In this document: piece after piece, positions 24,779 through 34,354 of the stretch
Numbering within the stretch: the stretch's first letter is position 1
How the letters are laid out: the number at the start of each line of letters is the position of its first letter
Position numbers and translations under genes: made by a program
Assembly: GCA_951812305.1 (NCBI GenBank)
Contig: CATOSB010000002.1
Coordinates: 744,001-808,000, forward strand
Source of the DNA: an uncultured Paracoccaceae bacterium
GTDB taxonomy: Bacteria; Pseudomonadota; Alphaproteobacteria; Rhodobacterales; Rhodobacteraceae
Length of the DNA stretch: 64,000 bases
Reading direction: 5' to 3'
The notes under the pieces: generated by a model
Told to the model about the DNA's origin: nothing
Seen by the model: only the letters and a program-made list of their open reading frames with translations
Database searches by the model: none

Positions 24779-26308
24779 ATGAAGCGTCAACACAGAAACA
24801 GACGTCGCGACATCGTGGCCAAGGCCAAAACGGCAGAACCGCGCGCGCCTTTCATCCAGCGCAATCTGGCGACTTTCAATGTGCTGAGCGAGGCGGGGTT
24901 GGAGCAAATCGAAGCCAATGCCGACCACATTCTTGCCGAGACGGGCATGGATTTTCACGACGACCTCGAGATCCTGGATATTTTCGCAGAAGCGGGCTGT
25001 GATGTGGCCGGGACCCGGGTGCGTTTTGCACCGGGCTTCTGTCGCAGGACAATTACCGCCATGGCCCCGGTGCAATTCATGCAGCACGCGCGAAACCCGT
25101 CCAACAATGTGCGGCTGGGTGGGGATGCAACGGTGCTTTGCCCGTCTTGGGGGCCGCCTTTCGTGCATGATCTGAAACGCGGGCGCCGCTATGCCAGCTT
25201 TCAGGACTTCACCGATCTGGTGAAACTGCATCACAGCCTTCCCTGGCTGCACCATTCCGGCGGGGTGGTGTGCGAACCGGTGGACCTGCCCGCAAACAAG
25301 CGCCATCTGGACATGCTTTATGCCCATATTCGTTACTCGGATCGGCCGTTCATGGGGGCTTTCATCGGCGCAGAACGTGCGGGTCATGCGATTGACATGG
25401 CGCGCATTCTGTTTGGCGCGGACTTTATGGCCGACAATGCGGTGCTCTATTGTGTCTCCAACACCAATGCACCGCTGGTAATGGACAGTCACATGTCCGG
25501 CGCGCTCAAAACCTATGCACGTGCCGGTCAGCCCGTGGCCTGCACCCCTTGGGTCCTGACCGGGGCAATGTCGCCCACCACTGTCGCAGGGACACTGGCG
25601 CAGGTGCTGGCTGAAACAATGGCGGCGATGACGCTTGTGCAATTGATCGCCCCCGGCGCGCCCTGCCTGATGGGCAGTTTCGCCTCGACCATGTCGATGA
25701 AATCCGGCGCGCCAACTTTTGGTACGCCCGAAGCCGGGTTGATGGTGCTGGCCGCGGGCCAATTGGCGCGGCGGCTTGGCGTGCCATTTCACACGGTCGG
25801 GACACTCAGTTCATCCAAGTTGCCCGACGCACAAAGCCAGCAAGAGGCCGCATGGGGTCTGATGATGTCGATGTTTGCCGGTGCTAATCTGATCAACCAT
25901 GCGACGGGGTGGCTCGAGGGTGGGTTGGTAACTTCGTTCGAGAAAACAGTCATCGACCACGACTTGTGCGGCAAGGTTGCGCGGTTTTTCGATGGCATCG
26001 ACATGAGTGAGAACGCTCAGGCGATGGAGGCTATTGCCGCAACCGGGCCGGGGCAACACTTTCTTGGCTCCGCGCACACGCAAGCCAATTTCATGTCCGC
26101 ATTGTTCCGCCCCTGGACGCCCGACGACAATTCCTTTGAGCAGTGGCACGCTGCCGGCGGTTTGGATGCTGCGACACGGGCCAGTGCGATCTGGAAAGAG
26201 CGGCTTGCCAACTATGAAGATCCCGGTCTCGATCCGGACATCGACGCGGAATTGCAGGATTACATCGCCTGCCGTAAAGCCGAACAACCCGACAGGGACT
26301 ATTTCTGA
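24779..26308 (+). CDS. MttB-superfamily (trimethylamine methyltransferase-like) protein
   Basis: Member of the MttB/COG5598 family, whose members transfer a methyl group from a quaternary or tertiary amine to a corrinoid protein. About 509 residues from the ATG at 24779; a TTG at 24758 is an alternative and no clear ribosome site decides. The product is read with no in-frame UAG, so this is a non-pyrrolysine member, as are the betaine methyltransferases. Family features include ILAETGMDFHDDLEILDIF near the N-terminus, and GTPEAGLMVLAAGQLARRLG and ANLINHATGWLEGGL later. No corrinoid protein gene is nearby, which is odd for a methyltransferase. The dimethylglycine-dehydrogenase-like genes downstream suggest a role in methylated amine breakdown. 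Confidence 0.8.
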   Translation: MKRQHRNRRRDIVAKAKTAEPRAPFIQRNLATFNVLSEAGLEQIEANADHILAETGMDFHDDLEILDIFAEAGCDVAGTRVRFAPGFCRRTITAMAPVQFMQHARNPSNNVRLGGDATVLCPSWGPPFVHDLKRGRRYASFQDFTDLVKLHHSLPWLHHSGGVVCEPVDLPANKRHLDMLYAHIRYSDRPFMGAFIGAERAGHAIDMARILFGADFMADNAVLYCVSNTNAPLVMDSHMSGALKTYARAGQPVACTPWVLTGAMSPTTVAGTLAQVLAETMAAMTLVQLIAPGAPCLMGSFASTMSMKSGAPTFGTPEAGLMVLAAGQLARRLGVPFHTVGTLSSSKLPDAQSQQEAAWGLMMSMFAGANLINHATGWLEGGLVTSFEKTVIDHDLCGKVARFFDGIDMSENAQAMEAIAATGPGQHFLGSAHTQANFMSALFRPWTPDDNSFEQWHAAGGLDAATRASAIWKERLANYEDPGLDPDIDAELQDYIACRKAEQPDRDYF

Positions 26309-27045
26309 TGGGCCTGAGCCTCGGCAATATCCCGCATTTCCGCATAGAACGGGGCATGGTGCGCAGCATGTTCGGAATATGGCGCACCCAGCTTGGCGAG
26401 TTGAGCCGATGCATTCGTGCCTTTCGATTTCCTGATTTCGCCGCTCTGCAACACTTCGCTGTGCCAGCCCTGAACCGATTCCCATCCGTCGGGCACTTTG
26501 TCATCCCACGAAAAGGCATGATCTGCATATTCAAGCCCGATATGCGCCCAATAGCGGCGCAAAGTGCCCTCGGTGTCGTTGCGAAGCTGATCGGCGGTCA
26601 GGACAAGCGGCCTGTGCCCCAGTTTCACCAGCGCATGATACAACCAATGCTGCGCCTCATGCCCCAGTTCGGTGCGCGTAAACTCCGGATCGCGCCGGGC
26701 ATAAGACAATGCCGCTTCGGCAGGATCGCGCAGCAGGAAAGCATGGGTGATTTCCCCGGCAAAACTTTCATCCCGTGGCAGCGCATCGACCACGTAATAG
26801 GCCATGTCCTTGAAAAACACCGGACCCGCTTTTGCAGTTTCCCGGATCATCGCGCGGATATCCGCATAGGTGGCCGGGTGATCCGGTTCTGGTGTGAAAT
26901 CTGGAAACAACCTGTCGCTGGTGGTCAGATAGTGGTGATACATGAACGGTTCGTGCAGAACGGCAACATCGCCCCGTTCGCGCATGATGCGTTCAAAGGC
27001 TGTCGAAACAGAACGCGGATGACACCAGAGAGCATGCATGTTCAT
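26299..27045 (-). CDS. Sulfotransferase-family P-loop protein
   Basis: 248 residues with the PAPS-binding 5'-loop HPRSVSTAFER at residues 9-19, a following HEPFMYHHYL segment and a 3'-phosphate-type LLRDPAEAALSYARR near 128-142. These fit the sulfotransferase superfamily; some members are annotated otherwise and not all use PAPS. It is on the opposite strand, its last 10 bp overlapping the end of the MttB-family gene, and its start lies 48 bp from the divergent dehydrogenase gene. No clear Shine-Dalgarno; an ATG two codons in is equally possible. The substrate is unknown. Confidence 0.7.
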   Translation of the reverse strand: MNMHALWCHPRSVSTAFERIMRERGDVAVLHEPFMYHHYLTTSDRLFPDFTPEPDHPATYADIRAMIRETAKAGPVFFKDMAYYVVDALPRDESFAGEITHAFLLRDPAEAALSYARRDPEFTRTELGHEAQHWLYHALVKLGHRPLVLTADQLRNDTEGTLRRYWAHIGLEYADHAFSWDDKVPDGWESVQGWHSEVLQSGEIRKSKGTNASAQLAKLGAPYSEHAAHHAPFYAEMRDIAEAQAHQK

Positions 27046-27092
27046 ACGACCAAGCTAGCGTTGGGTCGCGATTCCGGTCAACGGAGGATCTT

Positions 27093-29459
27093 TTGAGCAG
27101 GGTTCTGATCATAGGCGGTGGGGCAATCGGGCTGAGCGTGGCCTATCATCTGGCCAATCGAGGGGCGGATGATGTGCTGCTGCTGGAGCGGAACCAACTC
27201 ACATCCGGCACCTCGTGGCACGCCGCGGGGATTGTCGGCCCTCTGCGCGCAACCCCGAATATGACGCGTTTGGCAATGGCCGCGCTCGACGTGTTTCCCA
27301 GGCTCGAGGCAGAAACCGGCATGTCCACCGGATACAAACGCACCGGAGGTTATTGGCTGGCGCGAGAGTCGGCGCGGCTGGACGAATTGCGCCGGATTGC
27401 GGATCTGGGGGCAACACAGGGCTTGTCACCGCGCATGATCACAGCGGCAGAAGTGCCTCTGCCAATGTTGGATCTCACGGGCCACGCCGGTGCACTTCAT
27501 GTACCGGAAGATGCCAATGTGAACCCGGTTGATCTGTGTATGGCATACGCACGCGCGGCGCGGGATCGCGGAGTTGTGATCCGCGAAGGCGTGCGAATGG
27601 AGCGCTTGTCGGTCGAACGCTGTAGGATCAGGGGCGTCCTGCTGTCCGATGGCACGGAAATCGACGCGGACCGCGTGGTCATCGCCACCGGTGCGTGGTC
27701 GCGCGAATTGGCGGCGACGGCAGGTGTGGCTCTGCCTTTGCAGGCGGTCGAACACATGTATGTAGTTACTGAACCGATGGCAGATTTACCTGATCCATTT
27801 CCGGTGATCCGCGATCTGGACCGGGGTATCTACTTAAAGGGCGACGCAGGCAAGTTGGTGATCGGAGGCTTTGAGCCGAATGCCAAATGTTGGGACGCAT
27901 ATGGGCCGGAAGGCGACCGTGCCTTTCTGGAAATGGCGGAAGACTGGGATCAGTTCTTGCCGTTTATGGAGACCGCGCTCGAGCTGTGCCCCGCATTGGA
28001 AACCGTGGGCGTTCAGCATTTCATGAACGGCCCCGAAAGTTTCACCGCCGACACACGGCCCCTCGTCGGGGAAACCTCAGTTGACGGGTTGTTCGTTGCC
28101 GCAGGGATGAACTCGGTCGGTATCATGTCTTCTGCCGGGATCGGCCGGGCGCTGGCAGATTGGATCGCCGACGGCCACCCACCGATGGACATGTGGGAGG
28201 TGGACATTGCGCGTGTTGACCCAAAGACCGCGACCCCTACCCATATGCAGGCTCGCATGGAAGAATCCGTCTCGGACCTCTTCGCGATGCACTGGCCATA
28301 CAAGCAACCCAAGGCCGGGCGCGGCCTGCGCAAATCTGTGCTGCACGACAATTGGGCGGCCGCCGGGGCGAATTTCGGCGTGACGGCGGGATGGGAACGT
28401 GGGCTGTGGTATGGCGATGCACAGTCTTATTCAGTCAGCGCGCAACCCTGGTGGCCACTGGCGCGGGCAGAGGCGGCGGTCATGGCCGAAGGCGCGGCGC
28501 TGATCGATCTCAGCCCGTTCACCAAGCTCGACATCTCCGGACCCGATGTGCTGACGGCATTGAACCGTATCTGTACCGCGCAGATTGATGTGGCCGTCGG
28601 GCGTACGGTCTACACCCAGCTATTGAACCAGCGCGGCGGGATCGAGATGGACGTGACGATTACGCGGGTCGGGGAGGAAGCATTTCACCTGACGTCTGGC
28701 GCAGCAACCCGGTGGCGCGATTTGGCTTTTCTGCGCCGCAAGCTGAAGGGCGATCTTCGAATTGCGGATGTAACCGATGATTATTGCACCATCGGCGTCA
28801 TGGGCGCAGGCAGCCGAGACTTATTGAAGAGCTTGGGCGAGTTGCCGGACATTGCCTTTGGCCACGCCAGCGGTTGCCAGATCGCAGGTGTTGCCTGTCG
28901 CGCCACGCGTGTGAGTTTTGTTGGAGAACTGGGCTGGGAACTGACTGTTCTGAATGCCGTCGCCCCGGCCTTGTTCGAGGCATTGCATCGCGCAGGCGCC
29001 GCGCCACTTGGCCACTTTGCGTTGGAAGGGTGCCGTATTGAGAAAGGCTTCAAGCATTGGGGTCATGAGTTGGGGCCCGAGGTGACACCGCTTGAGGCCG
29101 GATTGGGGTTCACGGCTGACTGGAGCAAGGATTTCGTTGGCAAATCTGCACTGAAGAAACAGAAGTTGGAAGGCGTCCTCCGACGGCTGATCCTAATGCA
29201 GATTGAGGGTGAGGCGCTTTTGCTGCATGACGAACCGGTTTTTGAAGCGGGGCGCCATGTTGGGCTGACAACTTCAGGCGCGCGAGGTCCTCGCACCGGG
29301 CTGAACCTGTGCTTTGCGATGGTCAGAACTGACCGGAGTGAGACCCTGCGCGAAACCTGCGCACGCGATTTCAGTGTTCGGGTTGCGGGAAAGGACTATC
29401 CGGTCAAGCCATTGCGCCTCCCGCCATTTGATCCCACTGGCGAAAGAATGCGTTCATGA
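27093..29459 (+). CDS. FAD-dependent dimethylglycine/sarcosine dehydrogenase-like, first copy
   Basis: 788 residues with a two-part architecture: an N-terminal DAO-type FAD domain (GGGAIG at 8-13, WHAAG with H43) and, from about residue 420, a GcvT-type folate-binding domain. In mammalian dimethylglycine and sarcosine dehydrogenases the His of this WHAAG motif carries the covalent FAD, so N-demethylation with folate capture is expected. The start is the TTG at 27093, chosen because GGAGG lies 5 bp before it. It overlaps the next gene by 4 bp. It is one of two dissimilar copies, perhaps acting on successive methylation states. Confidence 0.85.
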   Translation: MSRVLIIGGGAIGLSVAYHLANRGADDVLLLERNQLTSGTSWHAAGIVGPLRATPNMTRLAMAALDVFPRLEAETGMSTGYKRTGGYWLARESARLDELRRIADLGATQGLSPRMITAAEVPLPMLDLTGHAGALHVPEDANVNPVDLCMAYARAARDRGVVIREGVRMERLSVERCRIRGVLLSDGTEIDADRVVIATGAWSRELAATAGVALPLQAVEHMYVVTEPMADLPDPFPVIRDLDRGIYLKGDAGKLVIGGFEPNAKCWDAYGPEGDRAFLEMAEDWDQFLPFMETALELCPALETVGVQHFMNGPESFTADTRPLVGETSVDGLFVAAGMNSVGIMSSAGIGRALADWIADGHPPMDMWEVDIARVDPKTATPTHMQARMEESVSDLFAMHWPYKQPKAGRGLRKSVLHDNWAAAGANFGVTAGWERGLWYGDAQSYSVSAQPWWPLARAEAAVMAEGAALIDLSPFTKLDISGPDVLTALNRICTAQIDVAVGRTVYTQLLNQRGGIEMDVTITRVGEEAFHLTSGAATRWRDLAFLRRKLKGDLRIADVTDDYCTIGVMGAGSRDLLKSLGELPDIAFGHASGCQIAGVACRATRVSFVGELGWELTVLNAVAPALFEALHRAGAAPLGHFALEGCRIEKGFKHWGHELGPEVTPLEAGLGFTADWSKDFVGKSALKKQKLEGVLRRLILMQIEGEALLLHDEPVFEAGRHVGLTTSGARGPRTGLNLCFAMVRTDRSETLRETCARDFSVRVAGKDYPVKPLRLPPFDPTGERMRS

Positions 29460-31834
29460 CCAGGGCGCAGGTACTGATCATTGGCGGCGGCGTGATGGGT
29501 GTGTCGTTGCTGTACCATCTGGTCAAGCAGGGATGGTCGGATGTTCTTTTGGTGGAAAAGAACGACCTGACGCACGGTTCAACCTGGCACGCGGCGGGGC
29601 TGTGCACCCATTTCGCGCATAACCCGACCATTCAGGAGTTGCGCGCCACTTCCGTGCGGCTCTATCGCGACATCCTGCCCGAAGAAACCGGGCGCGACTG
29701 TGGCTTTCATCGCTCGGGCGCGATGCGCATCACCCGCAACCCCGACCGGATGGATGAGTTCCGCCATGTAGCTGGGCTGTCGGATTTCACCGGCTACCCG
29801 CTGGAAATTCTGACGCCCGAGCGGATTGCGGAACTGCACCCCTTGGCCCGGACGGATGGCTTGCTGGGTGGGATCTATGAGCCGGATGACGGGCATGTCG
29901 ACCCGACCCTTGCAACCCACGCCATGGCCGAGGTTGCCCGCTTGGGCGGGGCACAGATATGGCGAAACTGCCCGGTGACTGCGATTGAACGAGGGCCGGA
30001 TCACTGGCGAGTGGAAACGCCAAAAGGTGTGGTTGAAGCCACTCATATCGTCAATGCCGCAGGGACCTGGGGCTGGGAAATCGGTCACATGATGGGGCTC
30101 AATATCCCCTCGGTTCCGGTCCTGCATCAGTACTTGGTGACCGACACCGTGTCTGCCGTAGGTGATCGGGTTGCTGCGGGTCTGCCGGAACTGCCAATCA
30201 TCCGCGATCCGGAAGAAAGTTGGTATGTGCGCCAGGAACGCGATGGGCTGATCCAGGGGCCTTACGAAAAGCAAGCGCAGGTCTGGTCCGTTGACGGCGT
30301 TCCGCCCGAGTTCGGTGCGGACCTGATGCAACCGGATCTGGACAGGGTCGAGCATATTATAACCGCCGCGATTAGGCGGATCCCCGCGCTGGAAACAGGT
30401 GGTGTCAAGTCGGTGATCAACGGGCCGATCACCTTCACACCCGATGCCAACCCGCTGATCGGCCCAGCCCACGGTATACAGAATGCCTGGCTGCTGACCG
30501 GTTCGTCGATGGGTGTGATGGAAGGCGGTGGCGCGGGCTGGTTTCTGGCCCACTGGATGACCCACGGCGCGCCGCCGATGGATGCACTGGCGGTAGACAG
30601 TCGGCGGTTCGGCGCGTGGGCAGATCGCGACTATCGCGTGGCCAAGGCAGTTGAATGTTTCGGCCTGCAATTCGGGGTGCATTACCCATATGAAGAACGC
30701 CCCGCCGGGCGCGGATTGCGCCTGTCGCCGTTACACGATCTGATGGTTGAGCGTGGTGCGGTCATGGGTGCGGCGCATGGCTGGGAGCGACCAAACTGGT
30801 TCTCGGACACGCCGGGTTCAACGGCCGATGTGACCTTCCGTCGTGCCAATTGGTTTGACGCCGTGGCAGCGGAGGTTGAAGCCGTCACAAGGTGCGTGGC
30901 CATAGCCGACCTGTCGGTATTCTCCAAATTCGACGTCACAGGGCCGGGCGTGCCAGCCTTCCTCGAAGCGCTGGGCGCCAACCGTGTACCCAAACCAGGC
31001 CGGATTGGGCTCACCCACGCGCTTACCCCGGCGGGTGGGGTTCTTTCCGAGTTCACCGTGAACCGGCTGAAAAATGATCACGCCTACCTGACATCGGCAG
31101 CCGCTGCTGAGGAGATTGACTTCGATCTGCTACGCGGTCAGGCGGAAATATTTGATGTGCGGGTTGCGAATGTCACCGAAGATATCGCAGTGATCGGAGT
31201 CATGGGGCCGCGCGCACCCGACCTCCTGCCCGAACTGGCGAATATGGCCTGGCTGACCGTACGGGAAACCGAATTTGCGGGACTTCCGGTTCGGGCTCTT
31301 CGGGTATCCTATATCGGCGAATGTGGCTGGGAACTGCATGTCGGCATCGACAAGGCCGCACAGCTTTTTGCCGCACTCGAACAGGCCGCGAAGCCCTTTG
31401 GGCTTGGTTTTTTCGGCGCATATGCTGCGAACGCGATGCGGCTGGAAAAAGGATATCGCGCCTGGGGAAGCGATCTGACCACGGAACGCAGCCCGCTGGA
31501 GGCAGGTCTGAAACCTTTCGTCCGCCGCGAGTTGCGCGACGCACTTGCCCGCGAAGCCCCTTGGGACATGGTCCTGCTTGAAATCGATTCCGGCGATGTG
31601 GACCCATTCTATGCTCATGCGGTATGGCAGAACGACCACCCGATCGGCATTGTCACATCCGGCGCCTTTGGGCATCGCACCGGAAAGGTGCTGGCACTGG
31701 CCTATCTGCGCGACGCATCGGCCCGCGATGGGTTGACTGTCTCGATCCTCGGTCAGCTTCGCAGGGCAACCATTTTGCGCGAACCGCCCTTTGATCCAGA
31801 AAACATCCGCCTGAAATCCGGAGGCACATCATGA
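29456..31834 (+). CDS. FAD-dependent dimethylglycine/sarcosine dehydrogenase-like, second copy
   Basis: 792 residues, same architecture as its upstream neighbour: GGGVMG near 10-15, GSTWHAAGL with H45 as the likely FAD attachment site, and a C-terminal GcvT-type domain that includes the typical YIGECGWELHV and LEKGYRAWGSDLT blocks. Overlaps of 4 bp on both sides (ATGA) make it the middle gene of a tightly coupled trio. Sequence divergence from the first copy is large, so it is an old duplication with distinct substrates rather than a redundant one. Confidence 0.86.
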   Translation: MTRAQVLIIGGGVMGVSLLYHLVKQGWSDVLLVEKNDLTHGSTWHAAGLCTHFAHNPTIQELRATSVRLYRDILPEETGRDCGFHRSGAMRITRNPDRMDEFRHVAGLSDFTGYPLEILTPERIAELHPLARTDGLLGGIYEPDDGHVDPTLATHAMAEVARLGGAQIWRNCPVTAIERGPDHWRVETPKGVVEATHIVNAAGTWGWEIGHMMGLNIPSVPVLHQYLVTDTVSAVGDRVAAGLPELPIIRDPEESWYVRQERDGLIQGPYEKQAQVWSVDGVPPEFGADLMQPDLDRVEHIITAAIRRIPALETGGVKSVINGPITFTPDANPLIGPAHGIQNAWLLTGSSMGVMEGGGAGWFLAHWMTHGAPPMDALAVDSRRFGAWADRDYRVAKAVECFGLQFGVHYPYEERPAGRGLRLSPLHDLMVERGAVMGAAHGWERPNWFSDTPGSTADVTFRRANWFDAVAAEVEAVTRCVAIADLSVFSKFDVTGPGVPAFLEALGANRVPKPGRIGLTHALTPAGGVLSEFTVNRLKNDHAYLTSAAAAEEIDFDLLRGQAEIFDVRVANVTEDIAVIGVMGPRAPDLLPELANMAWLTVRETEFAGLPVRALRVSYIGECGWELHVGIDKAAQLFAALEQAAKPFGLGFFGAYAANAMRLEKGYRAWGSDLTTERSPLEAGLKPFVRRELRDALAREAPWDMVLLEIDSGDVDPFYAHAVWQNDHPIGIVTSGAFGHRTGKVLALAYLRDASARDGLTVSILGQLRRATILREPPFDPENIRLKSGGTS

Positions 31835-33156
31835 CAGAACACGCCCTGCACACAGATTGGGATTTTGCCGCCACTGCGGCGCGGCGGGATCAATATTATG
31901 CTGCCTCGCTGACCCGTTTCACGCCGTTTCGTAAGCCAATCGTATTCAAAAAAGGTCAGGGGCAATACCTTTGGGACACGGACGGGCGACAATACACCGA
32001 CATGTTGGGCATGAATGTCTGCATCTCTGTGGGTCACTCGCACCCGCGTGTGGTCGGGGCCGCAATGGAACAGGCGCAGGAACTGACGCATTGCACCACG
32101 ATGTTCTACCACCCCACCCCTGCCCATCTGGCCGAGGAACTGGCGGACACAATGCCAAAAGGTCATGACTGGGTGGTGCACCTGACCAATTCCGGGGCTG
32201 AGGCGGTCGATCTGGCCCTGACGATGGCGCGGACCTTTTCCGGCAATCTCGACGTTCTGGCGCTGCGCACTGCCTATCACGGGCCCACAGCGGCGGCACA
32301 GTCGGTCACAGGCATCGCCGGCTGGCGTCATCCGGGAATGCCCGGCAACGTCGCGTTCGTGCCCGAACCGAACCAGTATCGCGGCATCTTCGGCCCCGGC
32401 ACCCAGCCTTATCTGGATGAGGTCGACCGAACGATTGCCACGGCCACGTCCGGCAAGATTGCAGGCATAATCGTCGAAAGCGTCCAGGGTTATGGCGGGA
32501 TCATCGAAATGCCGCCGGGTTACATGTCCGGTGCTGCCGAACGCGTGCGTGCTGCGGGTGGGCTTTATATCGCCGACGAGGTTCAGTCGGGATTTGGCCG
32601 CACCGGATCGCATTTCTGGGGGTTTGAATCCGACGGCGTTGTGCCCGACATCGTGGTTATGGCCAAGGGGCTGGGCAATGGCTTTCCTATCGGCGCGGTG
32701 GTGGCAAAAAAACACGTCGCGGCTCCGATGGCCGAGAAGTTCATGTTCCACACTTACGGTGCCAATCCAACATCAGCCGCCGCCGCCCGCGCTGTCCTTG
32801 CGGTGATGCGCGACGAAGGCCTGCAGGACAACGCCCGAACGGTCGGCGCGGCCCTGCTTGAAAGGCTGCAAGACCTGAAAGACAATCACGCAGCCATCGG
32901 AGACGTGCGCGGCAAGGGTTTGATGCTTGCCATTGAAATGGTTAGCGACCGCCACGCCCAAACGCCTGACGCGGAAACAACCACCGAAGTATTCGAAGCC
33001 TGCCGCGACCAGGGGATCATCCTGTCAAAATCCGGGCCCTTCCAATCCTGTTTACGCATGGTTCCGCCGCTGTGTCTTACACTTGAAGATGTCGACCATG
33101 TAGCGGACGGTCTGGATCAGGCATTTCACAAAGTGGCAAAAAGTGAGGATCGCTAA
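31831..33156 (+). CDS. Class III pyridoxal-phosphate aminotransferase
   Basis: 441 residues. Fold-type I aminotransferase of the class III group, like alanine-glyoxylate aminotransferase 2. PLP contacts are visible: NSGAEAVDLAL (phosphate loop), D249 in YIADEVQSGFGRTG and the Schiff-base Lys279 in VVMAKGLGNGFP. It is the last gene of the amine module, overlapping the dehydrogenase stop by 4 bp. It would remove the amino group after demethylation of the substrate, which is inference from context. An IS630 element follows 22 bp after the stop. Confidence 0.9.
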   Translation: MTEHALHTDWDFAATAARRDQYYAASLTRFTPFRKPIVFKKGQGQYLWDTDGRQYTDMLGMNVCISVGHSHPRVVGAAMEQAQELTHCTTMFYHPTPAHLAEELADTMPKGHDWVVHLTNSGAEAVDLALTMARTFSGNLDVLALRTAYHGPTAAAQSVTGIAGWRHPGMPGNVAFVPEPNQYRGIFGPGTQPYLDEVDRTIATATSGKIAGIIVESVQGYGGIIEMPPGYMSGAAERVRAAGGLYIADEVQSGFGRTGSHFWGFESDGVVPDIVVMAKGLGNGFPIGAVVAKKHVAAPMAEKFMFHTYGANPTSAAAARAVLAVMRDEGLQDNARTVGAALLERLQDLKDNHAAIGDVRGKGLMLAIEMVSDRHAQTPDAETTTEVFEACRDQGIILSKSGPFQSCLRMVPPLCLTLEDVDHVADGLDQAFHKVAKSEDR

Positions 33157-33177
33157 AGGGCGATTCACGCACCCTTA

Positions 33178-34346
33178 TACCAAGGGTTATTCAATCTGAC
33201 CGACTTTCGCCCAGTTGCGGCTTGCGATGGATGTGATGGTTTGCGGTCTTGCGATGAGGTTGTTCCAGGCCTCGCACCCCGCGTCGAGAATCGCGTCATA
33301 TGTGTCGAACGTCCGGTTTGCGAGCCATGTCTGGCGGAGATATTGCCAAATGTTTTCGGTTGGATTCAGCTCTGGTGATTTGGGCGGCAGAAACATGAGC
33401 GACAGGTTTTGCGGGATTTCCAGAGCGGATGTCGTGTGCCAGCCGGCTTGGTCCATGAGGATGACGGCGTGGGCGCCATCGGAGACAATTTTGCTGATTT
33501 CTTCCAGGTGGCGCTGCATCGCATAGGTGTCGGCTGCTGGCATCATGATCGCCGCGCCGGTGCCGCGTTCGGGGCAGATGGCGCCAAAAAGATACGCATT
33601 TTGGTAACGCTGATCGGCGGGCTGGCGGGGCCGTGTGCCCTTGCGTGCCCACTGGCGGACGCGGGTGTTCTTCTGACCGAGACGCATCTCGTCCTGGAAC
33701 CAGATTTCGACGGGTTTGTCCGGCGGCACCCCCTGAAGCGTCTCCTTCAGATTGTCGCCGAAGTTTTTTTGAAATCCTCAATGACCTGCACGTCCTGCCC
33801 CGGGTGCTGAGGGCGTGCGCTGATGTGGGAAAAGCCCAGATTGTGCAGAATCTGCCCCACATGGCGCTCGTGATAGTCGACGCCAAAACGCGCCTTGATC
33901 ACATTCTTCAAATCGACCCGCCGCCAGCGGACGACACCGTCCTTTTCAGGATCAGGACCGGTCTCGACAAGAGCCGCCAGTTCATCCAGTTGCGCATTGT
34001 CAAGGCGGGATCGCGAGCCTCCTCGCTGCCGATCCAGCAGCCCCGCTGGACCATCAGCGTTGAAACGGAGCACCCAGTCCCTGAGCGTTTGCCGGTCCAT
34101 CCCGCCAATGCGGGCCGCAGCCCCACGCGACATGCCATCGGCGATAGCGGCAAGCGACAAAAGCCGTCGGCTCTGCCGGGCATCAGAACTCTCTGCGGCA
34201 AGCTTGCGCAGATCATTGGCGGTAAAATCGGCTCGCATCGGTATCCTGGCTGGCATCGGTGGTCTCCTTTGCCAATCTTGAATCACCTCAGCACCTCAGG
34301 CGGTACCCAAAATCCATAGCTGAGTCATTTTGAAGCACCCTTGGTA
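33178..34346 (-). mobile_element. IS630-family element, complete copy
   Basis: About 1.17 kb. The inverted ends read TACCAAGGGT-N2-TTCAA at the left and, reversed, the same at the right (34327-34346). TA flanks both sides (33176-33177 and 34348-34349). It carries a two-frame transposase on the minus strand. The right-hand ~487 bp is repeated almost exactly at 51351-51837. Confidence 0.85.
33187..34256 (-). CDS. IS630-family transposase, two frames with A7 slippage
   Basis: The upstream frame (from the ATG at 34256 to 33747) holds the helix-turn-helix domain (GAAARIGGMDRQTLRDWVLR). The downstream frame (33729 to 33187) holds the DDE residues: D in IWFQDEMRLG, D in VILMDQAGWH and E in SPELNPTENIWQYL. 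A T7 run at 33764-33770 (A7 on the coding strand) permits a -1 shift that reads FGDNLKETLQGVPPDKPVEI directly into the second frame. Presumed functional. Confidence 0.85.
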
Positions 34347-34354
34347 TTAGAGCG

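Noticed and set aside
24530-25792. A 420-codon minus-strand frame across the MttB-family and lysR region
   Set aside because: It is antisense to clearly coding sequence, lacks a ribosome site and has low-complexity His/Arg-rich composition typical of shadow frames in GC-rich DNA.
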